Source: Bacteroidales bacterium UBA6851 (GTDB taxonomy: Bacteria > Bacteroidota > Bacteroidia > Bacteroidales > UBA932). Taken from it: a stretch of 64,000 nucleotides of DNA. Both the position numbers and the translations under genes were made by a program. Position 1 is the stretch's first letter. The number at the start of each line of letters is the position of its first letter. Of this stretch, positions 52,896 through 61,516 are shown piece by piece. The stretch lies in the NCBI GenBank assembly GCA_002451795.1, contig DKDJ01000010.1, positions 1 to 64,000 on the forward strand, read 5' to 3'. The notes below the pieces were generated by a model. It was not told where the DNA came from, ran no database searches, and saw only the letters and a list, made by a program, of their open reading frames with translations.

Positions 52896-53459
52896 TTACA
52901 CTCTCTGTCCGTATGAACGATCAGTAGTATTGACGGTAATCTTCTCGCCAGTCTCAATAAAGAGAGGAACCATAATCTTAGCGCCAGTCTCAAGAGTAAC
53001 CTCCTTAAGCGCTGAAGTAGATGCAGTGTTTCCCTTCACTGCCGGCTCAGAATAAGTAACCTCAAGTGTAACATATGTCGGAAGTTCGCAGGTGAGGCAT
53101 TTCTCTTCTCCCACTACGAACATCATCTCCACGTGCTGTCCTTCCTTCATGAGATCAGAGTTGGCAACCACTTCCTTAGGAAGAAGAATCTGCTCATAAG
53201 TCTCCTCATGCATAAAGTTGAATCCGTCCTCTTCTTCATAGAGGAACTGGTAAGGGCGACGCTCAACCTCAATGGTCTCAATCTTCGCACCGGCAGTAAA
53301 TGTGTTTTCGAGAATACGTCCATTCTCAAGATTACGGAGCTTGGTCTTGACGAAAGCAGGACCCTTGCCCGGCTTCACGTGCTGAAACCACACTATCATG
53401 CAAGGCTTGTCGTTATACTTGATGTAAAGACCGTTTTTAAAATCAGCTGTTGTTGCCAT
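52896..53459 (-). CDS. efp: Translation elongation factor P
   Basis: This 187-residue protein has three beta-barrel domains. The loop that reaches the peptidyl-transferase centre reads HVKPGKGPAFVKT, with Lys32 at the position that is modified in some bacteria. The C-terminal domain has the conserved LETGAKIMVPLFIETGEKI. It relieves stalling at polyproline. No modifying enzyme gene is visible nearby. It has a strong promoter, with -33 inside ispH. Confidence 0.98.
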   Translation of the reverse strand: MATTADFKNGLYIKYNDKPCMIVWFQHVKPGKGPAFVKTKLRNLENGRILENTFTAGAKIETIEVERRPYQFLYEEEDGFNFMHEETYEQILLPKEVVANSDLMKEGQHVEMMFVVGEEKCLTCELPTYVTLEVTYSEPAVKGNTASTSALKEVTLETGAKIMVPLFIETGEKITVNTTDRSYGQRV

Positions 53460-53498
53460 ATAAATTATATACTATTTGATTATTTTTCTAAAACTCGG

Positions 53499-53530
53499 CA
53501 AAGTTAGTCAATCGATTGAACTAATGCAAA
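53499..53530 (-). promoter_or_regulatory. Consensus promoter (TTTG, 20-nt spacer, TAACTTTG) for efp
   Basis: TTTG at 53527-53530 and TAACTTTG at 53499-53506, both perfect, with a 20-nt spacer. The -33 lies within the last codons of ispH. The start codon is 39 nt downstream. Confidence 0.8.
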
Positions 53531-54387
53531 TTTTCTATTGCTTGAGCCACATTTTCAAGTAACCATTTGGGCGTAGATGTGGCACCGCATACCCCAATAC
53601 TATCCGCAGAGGCAAACCACTCTGCCTGCAGATCTAATGGAGAACATATCTGATGAGTGCAAGGATTGGTTCGCGAGCACAATTCAAATAGAACCTTTCC
53701 ATTGGAGCTCTGCTGTCCTGAGACAAATACTATCACATCATGCGCCCCAGCAAACTCCACAAGCTCCTTATGCCGGAAAGCCACCTGCGAACAGATGGTA
53801 TCATGCACCACCAGAGGGGCTGATTTCATGGAAGATCGGAGGTAATCCGACACGGCACCATACTCAAGAGGGCTCATGGTAGTCTGAGAGAATAGTTCAA
53901 TACTCCTGTCCGTCCTGATAGTGAGGTCAGCCACCATCGGTTTCAGCTGCTCAAGACTCTGAACCACAGCTACATCCGAACCCACCTGTCCCATAAGCCC
54001 AAGCACTTCCGGATGTCCGATCTTCCCAAAAATCACCAGGCTGCCACCAACTTCCGACATACGCGAATAGGCCATACGTATCTCTTTCTGCAGTTTAAGC
54101 ACGACCGGACAGGTGCAGTCAATAAGCTCCACCCCAAGTTCTTTGGCCCGAGCATACACCGATGGAGGCTCACCATGTGCCCTAATAAGCACCGGCGAAC
54201 GCCCATCAAGTCCGTCCACCGTGATAAGCCCAAGAGCCTTAAGCCGTGAGAGTTCCTCTTCATTGTGCACGATAGCGCCAAGAGAGTAAAGAGTTTCGGA
54301 ATGCGAGGCAAGAAACTTCTCCGCCGTACCTATTGCCCGGATAACGCCACCGCAAAAGCCAGAGTGAGAATCAATCTCTACTTTCAT
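53521..54387 (-). CDS. ispH: 4-hydroxy-3-methylbut-2-enyl diphosphate reductase
   Basis: This 288-residue iron-sulfur enzyme performs the last step of the MEP isoprenoid route. Cluster ligands: Cys12 (HSGFCGGV), Cys93 (DCTCPVV) and Cys199 (HDTICSQ). The catalytic Glu127 lies in GHPEVLGLMGQ. The C-terminal part has SSNGKVLFELCSRTNP. It is last in dnaX-lptB-cmk-ispH, 1 nt after cmk. Confidence 0.97.
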   Translation of the reverse strand: MKVEIDSHSGFCGGVIRAIGTAEKFLASHSETLYSLGAIVHNEEELSRLKALGLITVDGLDGRSPVLIRAHGEPPSVYARAKELGVELIDCTCPVVLKLQKEIRMAYSRMSEVGGSLVIFGKIGHPEVLGLMGQVGSDVAVVQSLEQLKPMVADLTIRTDRSIELFSQTTMSPLEYGAVSDYLRSSMKSAPLVVHDTICSQVAFRHKELVEFAGAHDVIVFVSGQQSSNGKVLFELCSRTNPCTHQICSPLDLQAEWFASADSIGVCGATSTPKWLLENVAQAIENLH

Positions 54388-54388
54388 A

Positions 54389-55078
54389 TTACTTAAGTAT
54401 TCCGAACTTTCCCTGGATAAGTCCCATCACCCAGGAAAGCTCCTCGGACATGGTCATGTCAGAATTGTCTATCACGAAAGCATCATCAGCCTTCCTCAGC
54501 GGAGAGGAGCTTCTGTGAGAGTCGATATAGTCACGCTCGCGGAGATTGGCAATCACGTCTTCAAATATAGGATTTCCGCCCTTGGCACGCATTTCATCAA
54601 ACCGACGCTGAGCACGAACCTCGTCTCTTGCAATCATGAAGATCTTAAGTTCCGCTTTAGGAAACACGGTCGTGCCTATGTCTCGCCCGTCCATAACCAC
54701 ACGGCCGCCAGAAGAGAGTTTGTGAAGCCGCTCATCCACATATCGACGGACAAAAGGAAGCGTAGACACGGGACTGACTTGCGAAGACACTTTCATCCCC
54801 CTTATTTCAGACTCTATACAACGCTCACCGAGGTAGAGAAGTCCATCAAGCCCGAAGTGAAGGTCAAGACTTTCCATGGTCTGCTCCAAATCACTCCCAA
54901 TGGTATTGTCTTCAGAAATAAGACCATTCTCCTGTGCAAAGAGGGTAACCCCACGATATAGAGCCCCAGAATCAAGGTACATAAAGCCGAAAGTCCTGGC
55001 AATCTCCTTGGCGAAAGTGCTCTTCCCGGTAGAGGAAAACCCATCCACTGCTATAATTATATCTGGTACTTTTATCAT
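54389..55078 (-). CDS. cmk: Cytidylate kinase
   Basis: This 229-residue enzyme phosphorylates CMP and dCMP. The P-loop AVDGFSSTGKSTFA (about 11-24) and the substrate-binding YLDSGALYRGVT are clear, followed by VVMDGRDIGTTVFP (CMP site). It overlaps lptB by 4 nt and is followed by ispH after 1 nt. Confidence 0.96.
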   Translation of the reverse strand: MIKVPDIIIAVDGFSSTGKSTFAKEIARTFGFMYLDSGALYRGVTLFAQENGLISEDNTIGSDLEQTMESLDLHFGLDGLLYLGERCIESEIRGMKVSSQVSPVSTLPFVRRYVDERLHKLSSGGRVVMDGRDIGTTVFPKAELKIFMIARDEVRAQRRFDEMRAKGGNPIFEDVIANLRERDYIDSHRSSSPLRKADDAFVIDNSDMTMSEELSWVMGLIQGKFGILK

Positions 55079-55866
55079 TTACCTATTTGTTTAAGTGAAG
55101 CCTCATATTCCTCCCTTGCCCTCTGGACGGACACAGAACGTTTCAGGACAAAACCCGATCCGAGATACTTAGTCCTAACATCCTCGTCCTCAGAAAGTTG
55201 TTTCGGAGTACCCTCTTGAAGGATAGTGCCCTCATATAGAAGATAAGCACGGTCCGTGATAGCAAGAGTTTCTCCCACATTATGGTCAGTGATGATGACT
55301 CCTATGTTACGATATTTCAGTTTAGCAATAATATATTGTATATCTTCCACAGCGATAGGATCCACGCCTGCGAAAGGCTCATCCAGAAGAATAAATTTAG
55401 GATCAATGGCCAGTGCCCGCGCTATCTCACAACGTCTTCTCTCACCACCAGAAAGCTGTATACCAAGCGACTTGCGGACCTTAGAAAGGTTGAACTCGTC
55501 TATCAGGGCTTCGAGACGTTCTTTTCTCTTGGCCTTAGGCATCCCTTTCATCTCCATCACAGACATGATATTGTCCTCCACGGACATCTTCCTAAACACA
55601 GAAGCATCCTGTGGAAGATAGCCCACGCCGAGTTGTGCGCGCTTATACATAGGCATTCCAGTGATATCCTCATCATCCAGAAAGACCTTACCCTCGTTCG
55701 GCACTATTTGTCCGGTAATCATATAGAAACTAGTGGTCTTTCCCGCTCCATTCGGCCCGAGAAAACCCACAATCTCACCTTGATTCACTTCCATCGACAC
55801 GCCTTTGACAACGGTACGTAATCCATACTTCTTTACGAGATTTTCACACCTAAGCTTCATAAACAC
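55075..55866 (-). CDS. lptB: LPS export ABC transporter ATP-binding protein LptB
   Basis: This 263-residue ATPase powers LptBFG extraction of LPS from the inner membrane. Walker A GPNGAGKTTS, Q-loop, signature LSGGERRRCEIARAL, Walker B FILLDEPFAGVDPIAVEDI and switch His in ITDHNVGE. The long C-terminal tail (about 225-263) is typical of LptB. It overlaps cmk by 4 nt and follows dnaX by 3 nt. Confidence 0.95.
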   Translation of the reverse strand: MFMKLRCENLVKKYGLRTVVKGVSMEVNQGEIVGFLGPNGAGKTTSFYMITGQIVPNEGKVFLDDEDITGMPMYKRAQLGVGYLPQDASVFRKMSVEDNIMSVMEMKGMPKAKRKERLEALIDEFNLSKVRKSLGIQLSGGERRRCEIARALAIDPKFILLDEPFAGVDPIAVEDIQYIIAKLKYRNIGVIITDHNVGETLAITDRAYLLYEGTILQEGTPKQLSEDEDVRTKYLGSGFVLKRSVSVQRAREEYEASLKQIGK

Positions 55867-55869
55867 ACA

Positions 55870-57630
55870 TCATTTTACGTCAAGGGAAAGGTCCTTAACA
55901 AGATTCTTGACCTCTTCATTATCACTCATAAGTGCCTCTGCCTTGTCCTTCGGCATATATTTCTTGTCTGGGAGCTCCTCTTCTTTGATAACGAAAGGCC
56001 TGAGCCTCAACTGCTTATACGACACAAGATCGCTCAGACTCTTCTCAAGCGAGCGAAGCATTTTCTCCTCAATCCACTTGCACTGAGCTTCATTGGTGAC
56101 AGAGAACGACACCACCTTGCAACCATCCTCCTGAGTGAACTCAAGTCTAGCATTTCCAAGAGCATTGGCAAGACGAGGCTTATCCGAGCAACTCTGCGCA
56201 AGGGACTTCCAGGCGGAAGCAATCTTCTCATCCGACGGGGCAGAATCCATACTCTGCTCCTGATGAACTTCCTCCACCTCCGCACTATCACTTTCATCGC
56301 TCATAAGGGAAGTCAACGAAAGTGAAGAACCAGACTTGACATTTCTGCGCACAGGTGCGGCAGGATTCGCTTTAGTGGAACTATCTGCGCCAGTAGTCAC
56401 CCGCTGAAGCTCCTGCTTTTCCTGAGATGATGGCAGAACTGCTTGCCCAGGCACCTGTCCAGCATTCTTAGATTGGGCAGTCGGTTGTGAAACCTGTGAC
56501 TGAGGCACCTGAGGTCGTGACACCTGCGACTGCGGCGCAGACACAAGAAAAGACATCTTCATAAGGGAGAACTCAATATGCAACCTCTGGTTAATGGCTG
56601 TCCTATATCCAGCTTCACACTGTGCAGCCACGTCAAGCGCATCATAAAGGAACTTGACAGAGCATCTGCCTGCCTGCTCCGCATAGCGCGAAGCAAGGGA
56701 CTCCGGCATATCCACAAGAGACTCCAGCCCGCCAGTCCGGCTGACAAGCAGATCTCTCAAATGAGAGCCAAGAGCAGATATGAAGTACTGCGCATTGAAC
56801 CCTTTGGACAGCACTTCATCCAAAATCAAAAGTGCCGTGGCATAATCTCCGGCAAGAAACCCGTCCACTATCTTGAAACAATACTCGTAATCAAGTACAT
56901 TGAGATTACGCATAACATCCTCATATCGCACATCCGAGCCACAGAACGCAACCATCTGATCAAAAATGGTAAGCGCATCACGCATAGCTCCATCTGCTTT
57001 CAGGGCAATAATATGCATAGACTCATCGTCTATGGAAATATGCTCTTTTGCGGCAATATTCTTAAGATTACGAACGATATCCGGAATAGAGATTCTGCTG
57101 AAGTCAAATGTCTGGCAGCGGCTTAGTATAGTCGGAAGGATTTTATGCTTTTCGGTAGTGGCGAGGATAAAGATCGCATGAGCAGGCGGCTCCTCCAACG
57201 TCTTGAGGAAAGCGTTGAACGCCTGAGACGAAAGCATGTGCACCTCATCAATGATAAACACGGAATACTTTCCAGTCTGCGGCGGGATCTGCACCAGTTC
57301 CATCAGACTTTTTATATCCTCCACGCCATTATTGGAAGCAGCGTCAAGTTCATGGATACAATACGATCTCCCCTCTGCGAAAGAACGACAGGACTCACAC
57401 TCTCCACAAGGCTCCATGTCAGGACCAGGATTGGAGCAGTTGATAGTCTTGGCGAAAATACGGGCCGCGCTCGTCTTACCCACACCGCGGGGGCCACAGA
57501 ACAGGTATGCATGCCCTAACTTCCCCCTCTGTATGGAATTTTTAAGGGTTCTGGCTATCGTATCTTGCCCGATTAGCGATTCAAAACTATCCGGGCGATA
57601 TTTACGCGCTGATACAATATAATCTGACAT
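55870..57630 (-). CDS. dnaX: DNA polymerase III subunit gamma/tau
   Basis: This 586-residue clamp-loader subunit has Walker A GPRGVGKTS (about 47-55), zinc site Cys65, 75, 78 and 81, Walker B VFIIDEVHMLS and the arginine-finger motif CQTFDFSRI-like region. After the AAA+ and collar domains (to about 365) comes a linker rich in Q, S, P and V with a near-repeated decamer (QSQVSRPQVP, QSQVSQPTAQ), then a C-terminal tau-like domain. I see no A-run slippery site, so a frameshift-made gamma form is not supported. A perfect -7 box ends 6 nt before the ATG. Confidence 0.96.
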   Translation of the reverse strand: MSDYIVSARKYRPDSFESLIGQDTIARTLKNSIQRGKLGHAYLFCGPRGVGKTSAARIFAKTINCSNPGPDMEPCGECESCRSFAEGRSYCIHELDAASNNGVEDIKSLMELVQIPPQTGKYSVFIIDEVHMLSSQAFNAFLKTLEEPPAHAIFILATTEKHKILPTILSRCQTFDFSRISIPDIVRNLKNIAAKEHISIDDESMHIIALKADGAMRDALTIFDQMVAFCGSDVRYEDVMRNLNVLDYEYCFKIVDGFLAGDYATALLILDEVLSKGFNAQYFISALGSHLRDLLVSRTGGLESLVDMPESLASRYAEQAGRCSVKFLYDALDVAAQCEAGYRTAINQRLHIEFSLMKMSFLVSAPQSQVSRPQVPQSQVSQPTAQSKNAGQVPGQAVLPSSQEKQELQRVTTGADSSTKANPAAPVRRNVKSGSSLSLTSLMSDESDSAEVEEVHQEQSMDSAPSDEKIASAWKSLAQSCSDKPRLANALGNARLEFTQEDGCKVVSFSVTNEAQCKWIEEKMLRSLEKSLSDLVSYKQLRLRPFVIKEEELPDKKYMPKDKAEALMSDNEEVKNLVKDLSLDVK

Positions 57631-57636
57631 AGTTTA

Positions 57637-57644
57637 CAAATTTA
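57637..57644 (-). promoter_or_regulatory. -7 box (TAAATTTG) for dnaX-lptB-cmk-ispH
   Basis: A perfect TAnnTTTG ends 6 nt before the dnaX ATG at 57630. The whole divergent gap is 38 bp, so the opposing promoter is only 11 bp away. Confidence 0.65.
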
Positions 57645-57655
57645 ATGATTTTTCG

Positions 57656-57663
57656 TATATTTG
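57656..57663 (+). promoter_or_regulatory. -7 box (TATATTTG) for the secreted hypothetical gene
   Basis: A perfect TAnnTTTG ends 5 nt before the ATG at 57669, the mirror arrangement of dnaX. A leaderless or near-leaderless transcript is expected. Confidence 0.65.
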
Positions 57664-57668
57664 AAAGT

Positions 57669-58439
57669 ATGAAAAGCACATTGAAACTTATATTTAGCAT
57701 CGTCATTCTGACACTTTATGGGCTGCCTTCTTTCGCCCAGGGCAAGGTATACACTAGAAAAGCTAGAATGGCTGATTTCCCTACCTGCACCACCAAGATA
57801 GTAAGCAGCGGAGATTCATTCCTTGACATAGCATTCAGAAAGGAAATCTCCACGCGGTGGCGTATTTCTCCATACGAATTTTGTACGCCTCAAGAATACG
57901 ATCAGCTCAAGACCGACAACTCTCTTTATTTCCTCTACATCGGGACAGATGGAGGGGTGTGCTTTCTTGTTCTGGAAAAAGGAGGCAAAGAGGAGGCCGA
58001 AAACAACCTCGGACGTCCATTTGAAGTGGTGAGAATTCCGATATGCTCGCAAAGCATGCCAAACGGCCGAGAGTTGATGTATATAGGCGCATACCTTGAT
58101 GTGCTTCAGGCATATACAGAAGATGCCATGGTATCAGAGCAGGCAGCCTATTCTGGGCTCAAATGGTACAACAAACCATTTACCGGAAAGACAGTATGCT
58201 TCGAGCAGGACCTTTCGGACACACTTTTCACGGAAGGCAGACCAGATACGATAGTATCCATATACATCAATCCGGACGAACCAGGAAAAGACAAGAAGTG
58301 CTTCAGAATGCTTATCAGCACAGACACCCACGAATTATTCTACTACAAGGAACTCCCATTCAAAAAAGGTGACGAAATGCCATTCTCCGAAAAGGAGAAA
58401 GTCCGCATCGGAAAGAAGAACACCATCATAGGAGAATAA
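57669..58439 (+). CDS. Secreted hypothetical protein
   Basis: This protein has 256 residues from the ATG at 57669. A signal peptide (about 1-24, PSFAQ cleavage) is followed by KARMADFPTCTTKIVSSG and a mixed alpha/beta domain with RWRISPYEFCTPQEYD and SLYFLYIGTDGGVCFLVLEKGG. I recall similar Bacteroidales proteins of unknown function. It is followed after 1 nt by an O-methyltransferase gene and probably shares its mRNA. A longer frame starting at 57645 covers the promoter box and is rejected. Confidence 0.85.
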   Translation: MKSTLKLIFSIVILTLYGLPSFAQGKVYTRKARMADFPTCTTKIVSSGDSFLDIAFRKEISTRWRISPYEFCTPQEYDQLKTDNSLYFLYIGTDGGVCFLVLEKGGKEEAENNLGRPFEVVRIPICSQSMPNGRELMYIGAYLDVLQAYTEDAMVSEQAAYSGLKWYNKPFTGKTVCFEQDLSDTLFTEGRPDTIVSIYINPDEPGKDKKCFRMLISTDTHELFYYKELPFKKGDEMPFSEKEKVRIGKKNTIIGE

Positions 58440-58440
58440 G

Positions 58441-59073
58441 ATGATATCCGCAGAAGACAAATACATCAAAGAGCACTGCACGACGGCGCCAGAATCACTT
58501 GAGTGGATAGAGAAGCAGACCAACATACGTACAAACTACCCACGGATGCTCTCTGGACCAGTTCAAGGCAGGTTCCTGAAAATGCTCGTGCAGATGATGG
58601 GTGCAAGACGCGTTCTTGAAATAGGCTCGTTCACCGGCTATTCAAGCTGTTGGATGGCGCTCGGACTCCCAGAAGACGGATTGGTGGATGCACTGGAGCT
58701 CAATGACGAATTGGAAGATTTGATGCGGGAAGGATGGGAAAGGGCCGGAGTGGCACACAAGATCCGACTTCACATAGGCGACGCTATAAAGACGCTTGGC
58801 AACATGTCCCCCGGATATGACATCATCTTCATAGATGCCAACAAACGACAATATAGCGAGTACTACGAATTATCCCTCCCTCTCCTTCGACAAGGAGGAC
58901 TAATAGTCGCCGACGACACATTATGGGACGGAAAGGTATATGCTACTCCCCCAGCACATGACGCGCAGACAAAAGGGCTAATCGACTTCAACGACCTACT
59001 CGCTAAAGACACACGAGTAGAGACAGTAATTCTTCCGCTGAAAGAAGGTCTGACAATAGCAATAAAAAAATAG
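58441..59073 (+). CDS. Class I SAM-dependent O-methyltransferase
   Basis: This 210-residue protein belongs to the caffeoyl-CoA/catechol O-methyltransferase type: VLEIGSFTGYSSCWMA (SAM motif I, about 58-73), DIIFIDANKRQYSEYYE (metal and substrate loop) and VADDTLWDGKV. It is a small-molecule O-methyltransferase; the substrate is unknown. The stop codon lies inside the left arm of the following terminator. Confidence 0.93.
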   Translation: MISAEDKYIKEHCTTAPESLEWIEKQTNIRTNYPRMLSGPVQGRFLKMLVQMMGARRVLEIGSFTGYSSCWMALGLPEDGLVDALELNDELEDLMREGWERAGVAHKIRLHIGDAIKTLGNMSPGYDIIFIDANKRQYSEYYELSLPLLRQGGLIVADDTLWDGKVYATPPAHDAQTKGLIDFNDLLAKDTRVETVILPLKEGLTIAIKK

Positions 59074-59108
59074 GGGTCAACCAATTCTGATCGGTCAACC
59101 CCTATTTT
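59067..59108. terminator. Bidirectional terminator overlapping the O-methyltransferase stop
   Basis: Arms AAAATAGGGGT (59067-59077) and ACCCCTATTTT (59098-59108), with a partly paired inner stem (GGTCAACC occurs twice as a direct repeat). The TAG stop is in the left arm. It also ends the tsf transcript from the other strand. Confidence 0.9.
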
Positions 59109-59122
59109 ATTATCATTTCCGA

Positions 59123-60118
59123 TTAGTCGTTCAGAGAGAATCTCTTGAAAGCAACCACCTTGGCATCCTTATCAGCGGCAGCGAGAGCATCCTTAACGGA
59201 AATCTTCTCATCGCTCATCTGATAATCCTGCTCCATAAGAGTCTGCTCCTTGAGGAACTTCTGTACACGGCCCTCAGCGATATTCATGATCATCTGCTCC
59301 GGAAGGTTTGCAGCTTTCTGCTCTCCTACGGTCTTGATAATCTCGCGAGCCTGCTGTGCCTGCTCTGCAGTAATCCAGCCCTTGGACATATTAGACTCAA
59401 TATGGTCTTCGCTGTCCACGTGTGCAGGATTGATACCAGCCTTCTTGAGGGCAGCATCAATAGCCTTTTGGATCTGCTCATCCTTGGTCTTCTGGATAGC
59501 AACCGTACGCTCGCTCTCAATAACATCCTTAGGACAGTCTTCAGCTGAGATAGCCACAGGATTCATAGACGCAACCTGCATCACAATACCCTTTGCAAGC
59601 TCTGCAGGAACCTCCTTATTGAATCCTACAAGGGCACCGAGTTTACCGGTAATCTTATGTACGTACTGAGCTACGAAAGGAGCCTCTACAAGGGCATATC
59701 CTACAAGGACATGCTTCTCACCAGTCTTACCTGTCTGAGCTTCAACGGCATCCTCCACAGTGTAGCCGTCAGCCATCTTGCAAGCCTTAAGGGCTTCAAG
59801 ATCAGCTGGGCACTGAGCGATAGCCACATCAGCAATAGCTTCAGCAAGATTCTGGAAGTCAGCATTGCGGCTCACGAAGTCAGTCTCACAGCCAAGGCAT
59901 ACGATAATACCCTTGCCACCTGAGATACGAGCCTTTACCGCACCCTCTGAGGTCTCGCGGTCTGCTCTCTTCGCAGCCACCAGCTTGCCCTTCTCGCGGA
60001 TGATGTCCATAGCCTTGTTGAAGTCTCCCTGAGCCTCCTCAAGGGCCTTCTTGCAGTCCATCATACCAGCGGAAGTCATTTTACGTAACTTCATTACGTC
60101 TGCTGCTGTAATAGCCAT
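59123..60118 (-). CDS. tsf: Elongation factor Ts
   Basis: This 331-residue guanine-nucleotide exchange factor for EF-Tu has an N-terminal UBA domain (MAITAADVMKLRKMTSAGMM, with KKALEEAQGDFNKAMD), a core with CLGCETDFVSRN and QVASMNPVAIS, and an extended C-terminal segment. It is longer than the E. coli protein (283), as usual in Bacteroidota. It is last in rplM-rpsI-rpsB-tsf, 28 nt after rpsB. Confidence 0.98.
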   Translation of the reverse strand: MAITAADVMKLRKMTSAGMMDCKKALEEAQGDFNKAMDIIREKGKLVAAKRADRETSEGAVKARISGGKGIIVCLGCETDFVSRNADFQNLAEAIADVAIAQCPADLEALKACKMADGYTVEDAVEAQTGKTGEKHVLVGYALVEAPFVAQYVHKITGKLGALVGFNKEVPAELAKGIVMQVASMNPVAISAEDCPKDVIESERTVAIQKTKDEQIQKAIDAALKKAGINPAHVDSEDHIESNMSKGWITAEQAQQAREIIKTVGEQKAANLPEQMIMNIAEGRVQKFLKEQTLMEQDYQMSDEKISVKDALAAADKDAKVVAFKRFSLND

Positions 60119-60146
60119 AACTATAAATATCTGATTCTAAATGAAA

Positions 60147-60959
60147 CTACTCTGCCTTTGCCTCTTCAGCCTCGGCTTCAACCTTTGTTCCCTTGCGGGC
60201 ACGGAGCTTACGTGCGCCACCCTTTGCATCCTCAGATGCCTCAGCGGCAGCAGCATCCTTGTCCTTCTCAAGCTTGCGCTCGTCAAGTCCTTCCTGGATT
60301 GCCTTGCAAAGGATATTGACAATGCACTCGATAGAGTTAGCGGCATCGTCATTTGCCGGTATTACATAATCAATCGGTGTAGGATCGCAACAAGTATCAA
60401 CCATTGCGAATACCGGAATGTTAAGACGATTGGCTTCCTTCACTGCATTTGCCTCCTTCTGCACGTCAACTACGAAGAGTGCTGACGGAAGACGGCTCAT
60501 ATCGCGGATTGAACCAAGGTTCTTCTCAAGTTTTGCCCTCTGACGGTCTACCTGAAGACGCTCTCTCTTAGCGAGTTTGTCATAGGTACCATCCTCTTTC
60601 ATCTTGTCGATGGTGGACATCTTCTTGATGGCTTTGCGAACCGTAGGGAAGTTAGTAAGCATACCACCAGCCCAACGCTCAGTGATGGACGGCATGTTGA
60701 CGGCAGTAGCTTTCTCCTTTACGATATCCTTTGCCTGTTTCTTCGTGGCAACGAAGAGTATCTTGCGGCCTGATTTAGCAAGCATTTTCATTTCCTCGGC
60801 AGCCTCGTCGATCTTTGCGACGGTCTTGTGCAGGTCAATCACGTGGATACCCTTCTTCTGGTCGAAGATGTATGGGGCCATCTTAGGGTTCCACTTCCTT
60901 GCCAAGTGTCCGAAGTGTACGCTTGCATCAAGCAGTTCTTGGAAATTTGTGCGTGACAT
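60147..60959 (-). CDS. rpsB: 30S ribosomal protein uS2
   Basis: This 270-residue protein has the S2 signatures LLDASVHFGHLARKWNPKM and ERWAGGMLTNFPTVRKAI, then PIDYVIPANDDAANSIE. The last 40 residues are a charged tail rich in Ala, Lys and Glu. It lies between rpsI (158 nt upstream) and tsf. The 158-nt gap is long for this operon and holds several hairpins, consistent with an autoregulatory leader. Confidence 0.98.
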   Translation of the reverse strand: MSRTNFQELLDASVHFGHLARKWNPKMAPYIFDQKKGIHVIDLHKTVAKIDEAAEEMKMLAKSGRKILFVATKKQAKDIVKEKATAVNMPSITERWAGGMLTNFPTVRKAIKKMSTIDKMKEDGTYDKLAKRERLQVDRQRAKLEKNLGSIRDMSRLPSALFVVDVQKEANAVKEANRLNIPVFAMVDTCCDPTPIDYVIPANDDAANSIECIVNILCKAIQEGLDERKLEKDKDAAAAEASEDAKGGARKLRARKGTKVEAEAEEAKAE

Positions 60960-61117
60960 TTGTTTTGTTCTGTTTTTGTAAACTGTCCCCTTCCGGGGTC
61001 TCTTTTCTTCAAGGCGGAGTAGCGGTCTATCCGGTCTCCGACCTTTTTCGCAGTCCAGCAGCCATCAGAAACAATAGATGGTTTAAGAACTGGAACTGTG
61101 CCGTAAAATAACGATAA
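60960..61117 (-). ncRNA. Candidate rpsB leader with hairpins
   Basis: A 158-nt intergenic stretch in the ribosomal operon, unlike the 9- and 28-nt gaps of its neighbours. On the minus strand it holds CCCC-GGAA-GGGG (GNRA-type loop) shortly before the rpsB start and GGTC-GGA-GACC further up, with related GACC/GGTC segments that could pair in alternative ways. No TAnnTTTG box is present. Ribosomal protein leaders of this kind bind the encoded protein to control translation; here that is a hypothesis. Confidence 0.45.
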
Positions 61118-61507
61118 CTAACGTTTGCTGAACTGGAAGCGACGACGTGCACCAGGCTGGCCAGGTTTCTTACGCTCAACTTCACGTGAGTCGCGGGTAA
61201 GGAATCCTGCTGCTTTGAGTGCCGAACGATATGCCTCCTTGTTCACCTCACAGAGAGCACGAGCGATACCGAGACGAATAGCTTCAGCCTGACCTTTGAT
61301 ACCACCACCAACGACGGTAACCTTAACGTCAAACTGACCAAGTGTTCCGGTAACCTCAAAAGGCTGGTTTACCACATAACGAAGAGACTCAAGAGAGAAA
61401 TAAGTCTCAAGAGGGCGATCGTTTACGGTAACGTTACCTTTTCCGGCTGCAAGATAAACGCGAGCTACAGCTGCTTTACGTCTTCCAAGGGCGTGTGTCT
61501 GTTCCAT
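61118..61507 (-). CDS. rpsI: 30S ribosomal protein uS9
   Basis: This 129-residue protein has the S9 core ALGRRKAAVARVYL, then VTVVGGGIKGQAEAIRLGIARAL and the highly basic C-terminus GARRRFQFSKR, which reaches the P-site tRNA. It is 9 nt after rplM and before the rpsB leader. Confidence 0.98.
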   Translation of the reverse strand: MEQTHALGRRKAAVARVYLAAGKGNVTVNDRPLETYFSLESLRYVVNQPFEVTGTLGQFDVKVTVVGGGIKGQAEAIRLGIARALCEVNKEAYRSALKAAGFLTRDSREVERKKPGQPGARRRFQFSKR

Positions 61508-61516
61508 TTGCTCTGT

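Noticed and set aside
55870..57630. Programmed frameshift making a short gamma form of dnaX
   Set aside because: No A-AAA-AAG-type slippery site with following hairpin was seen in the relevant part of the gene.
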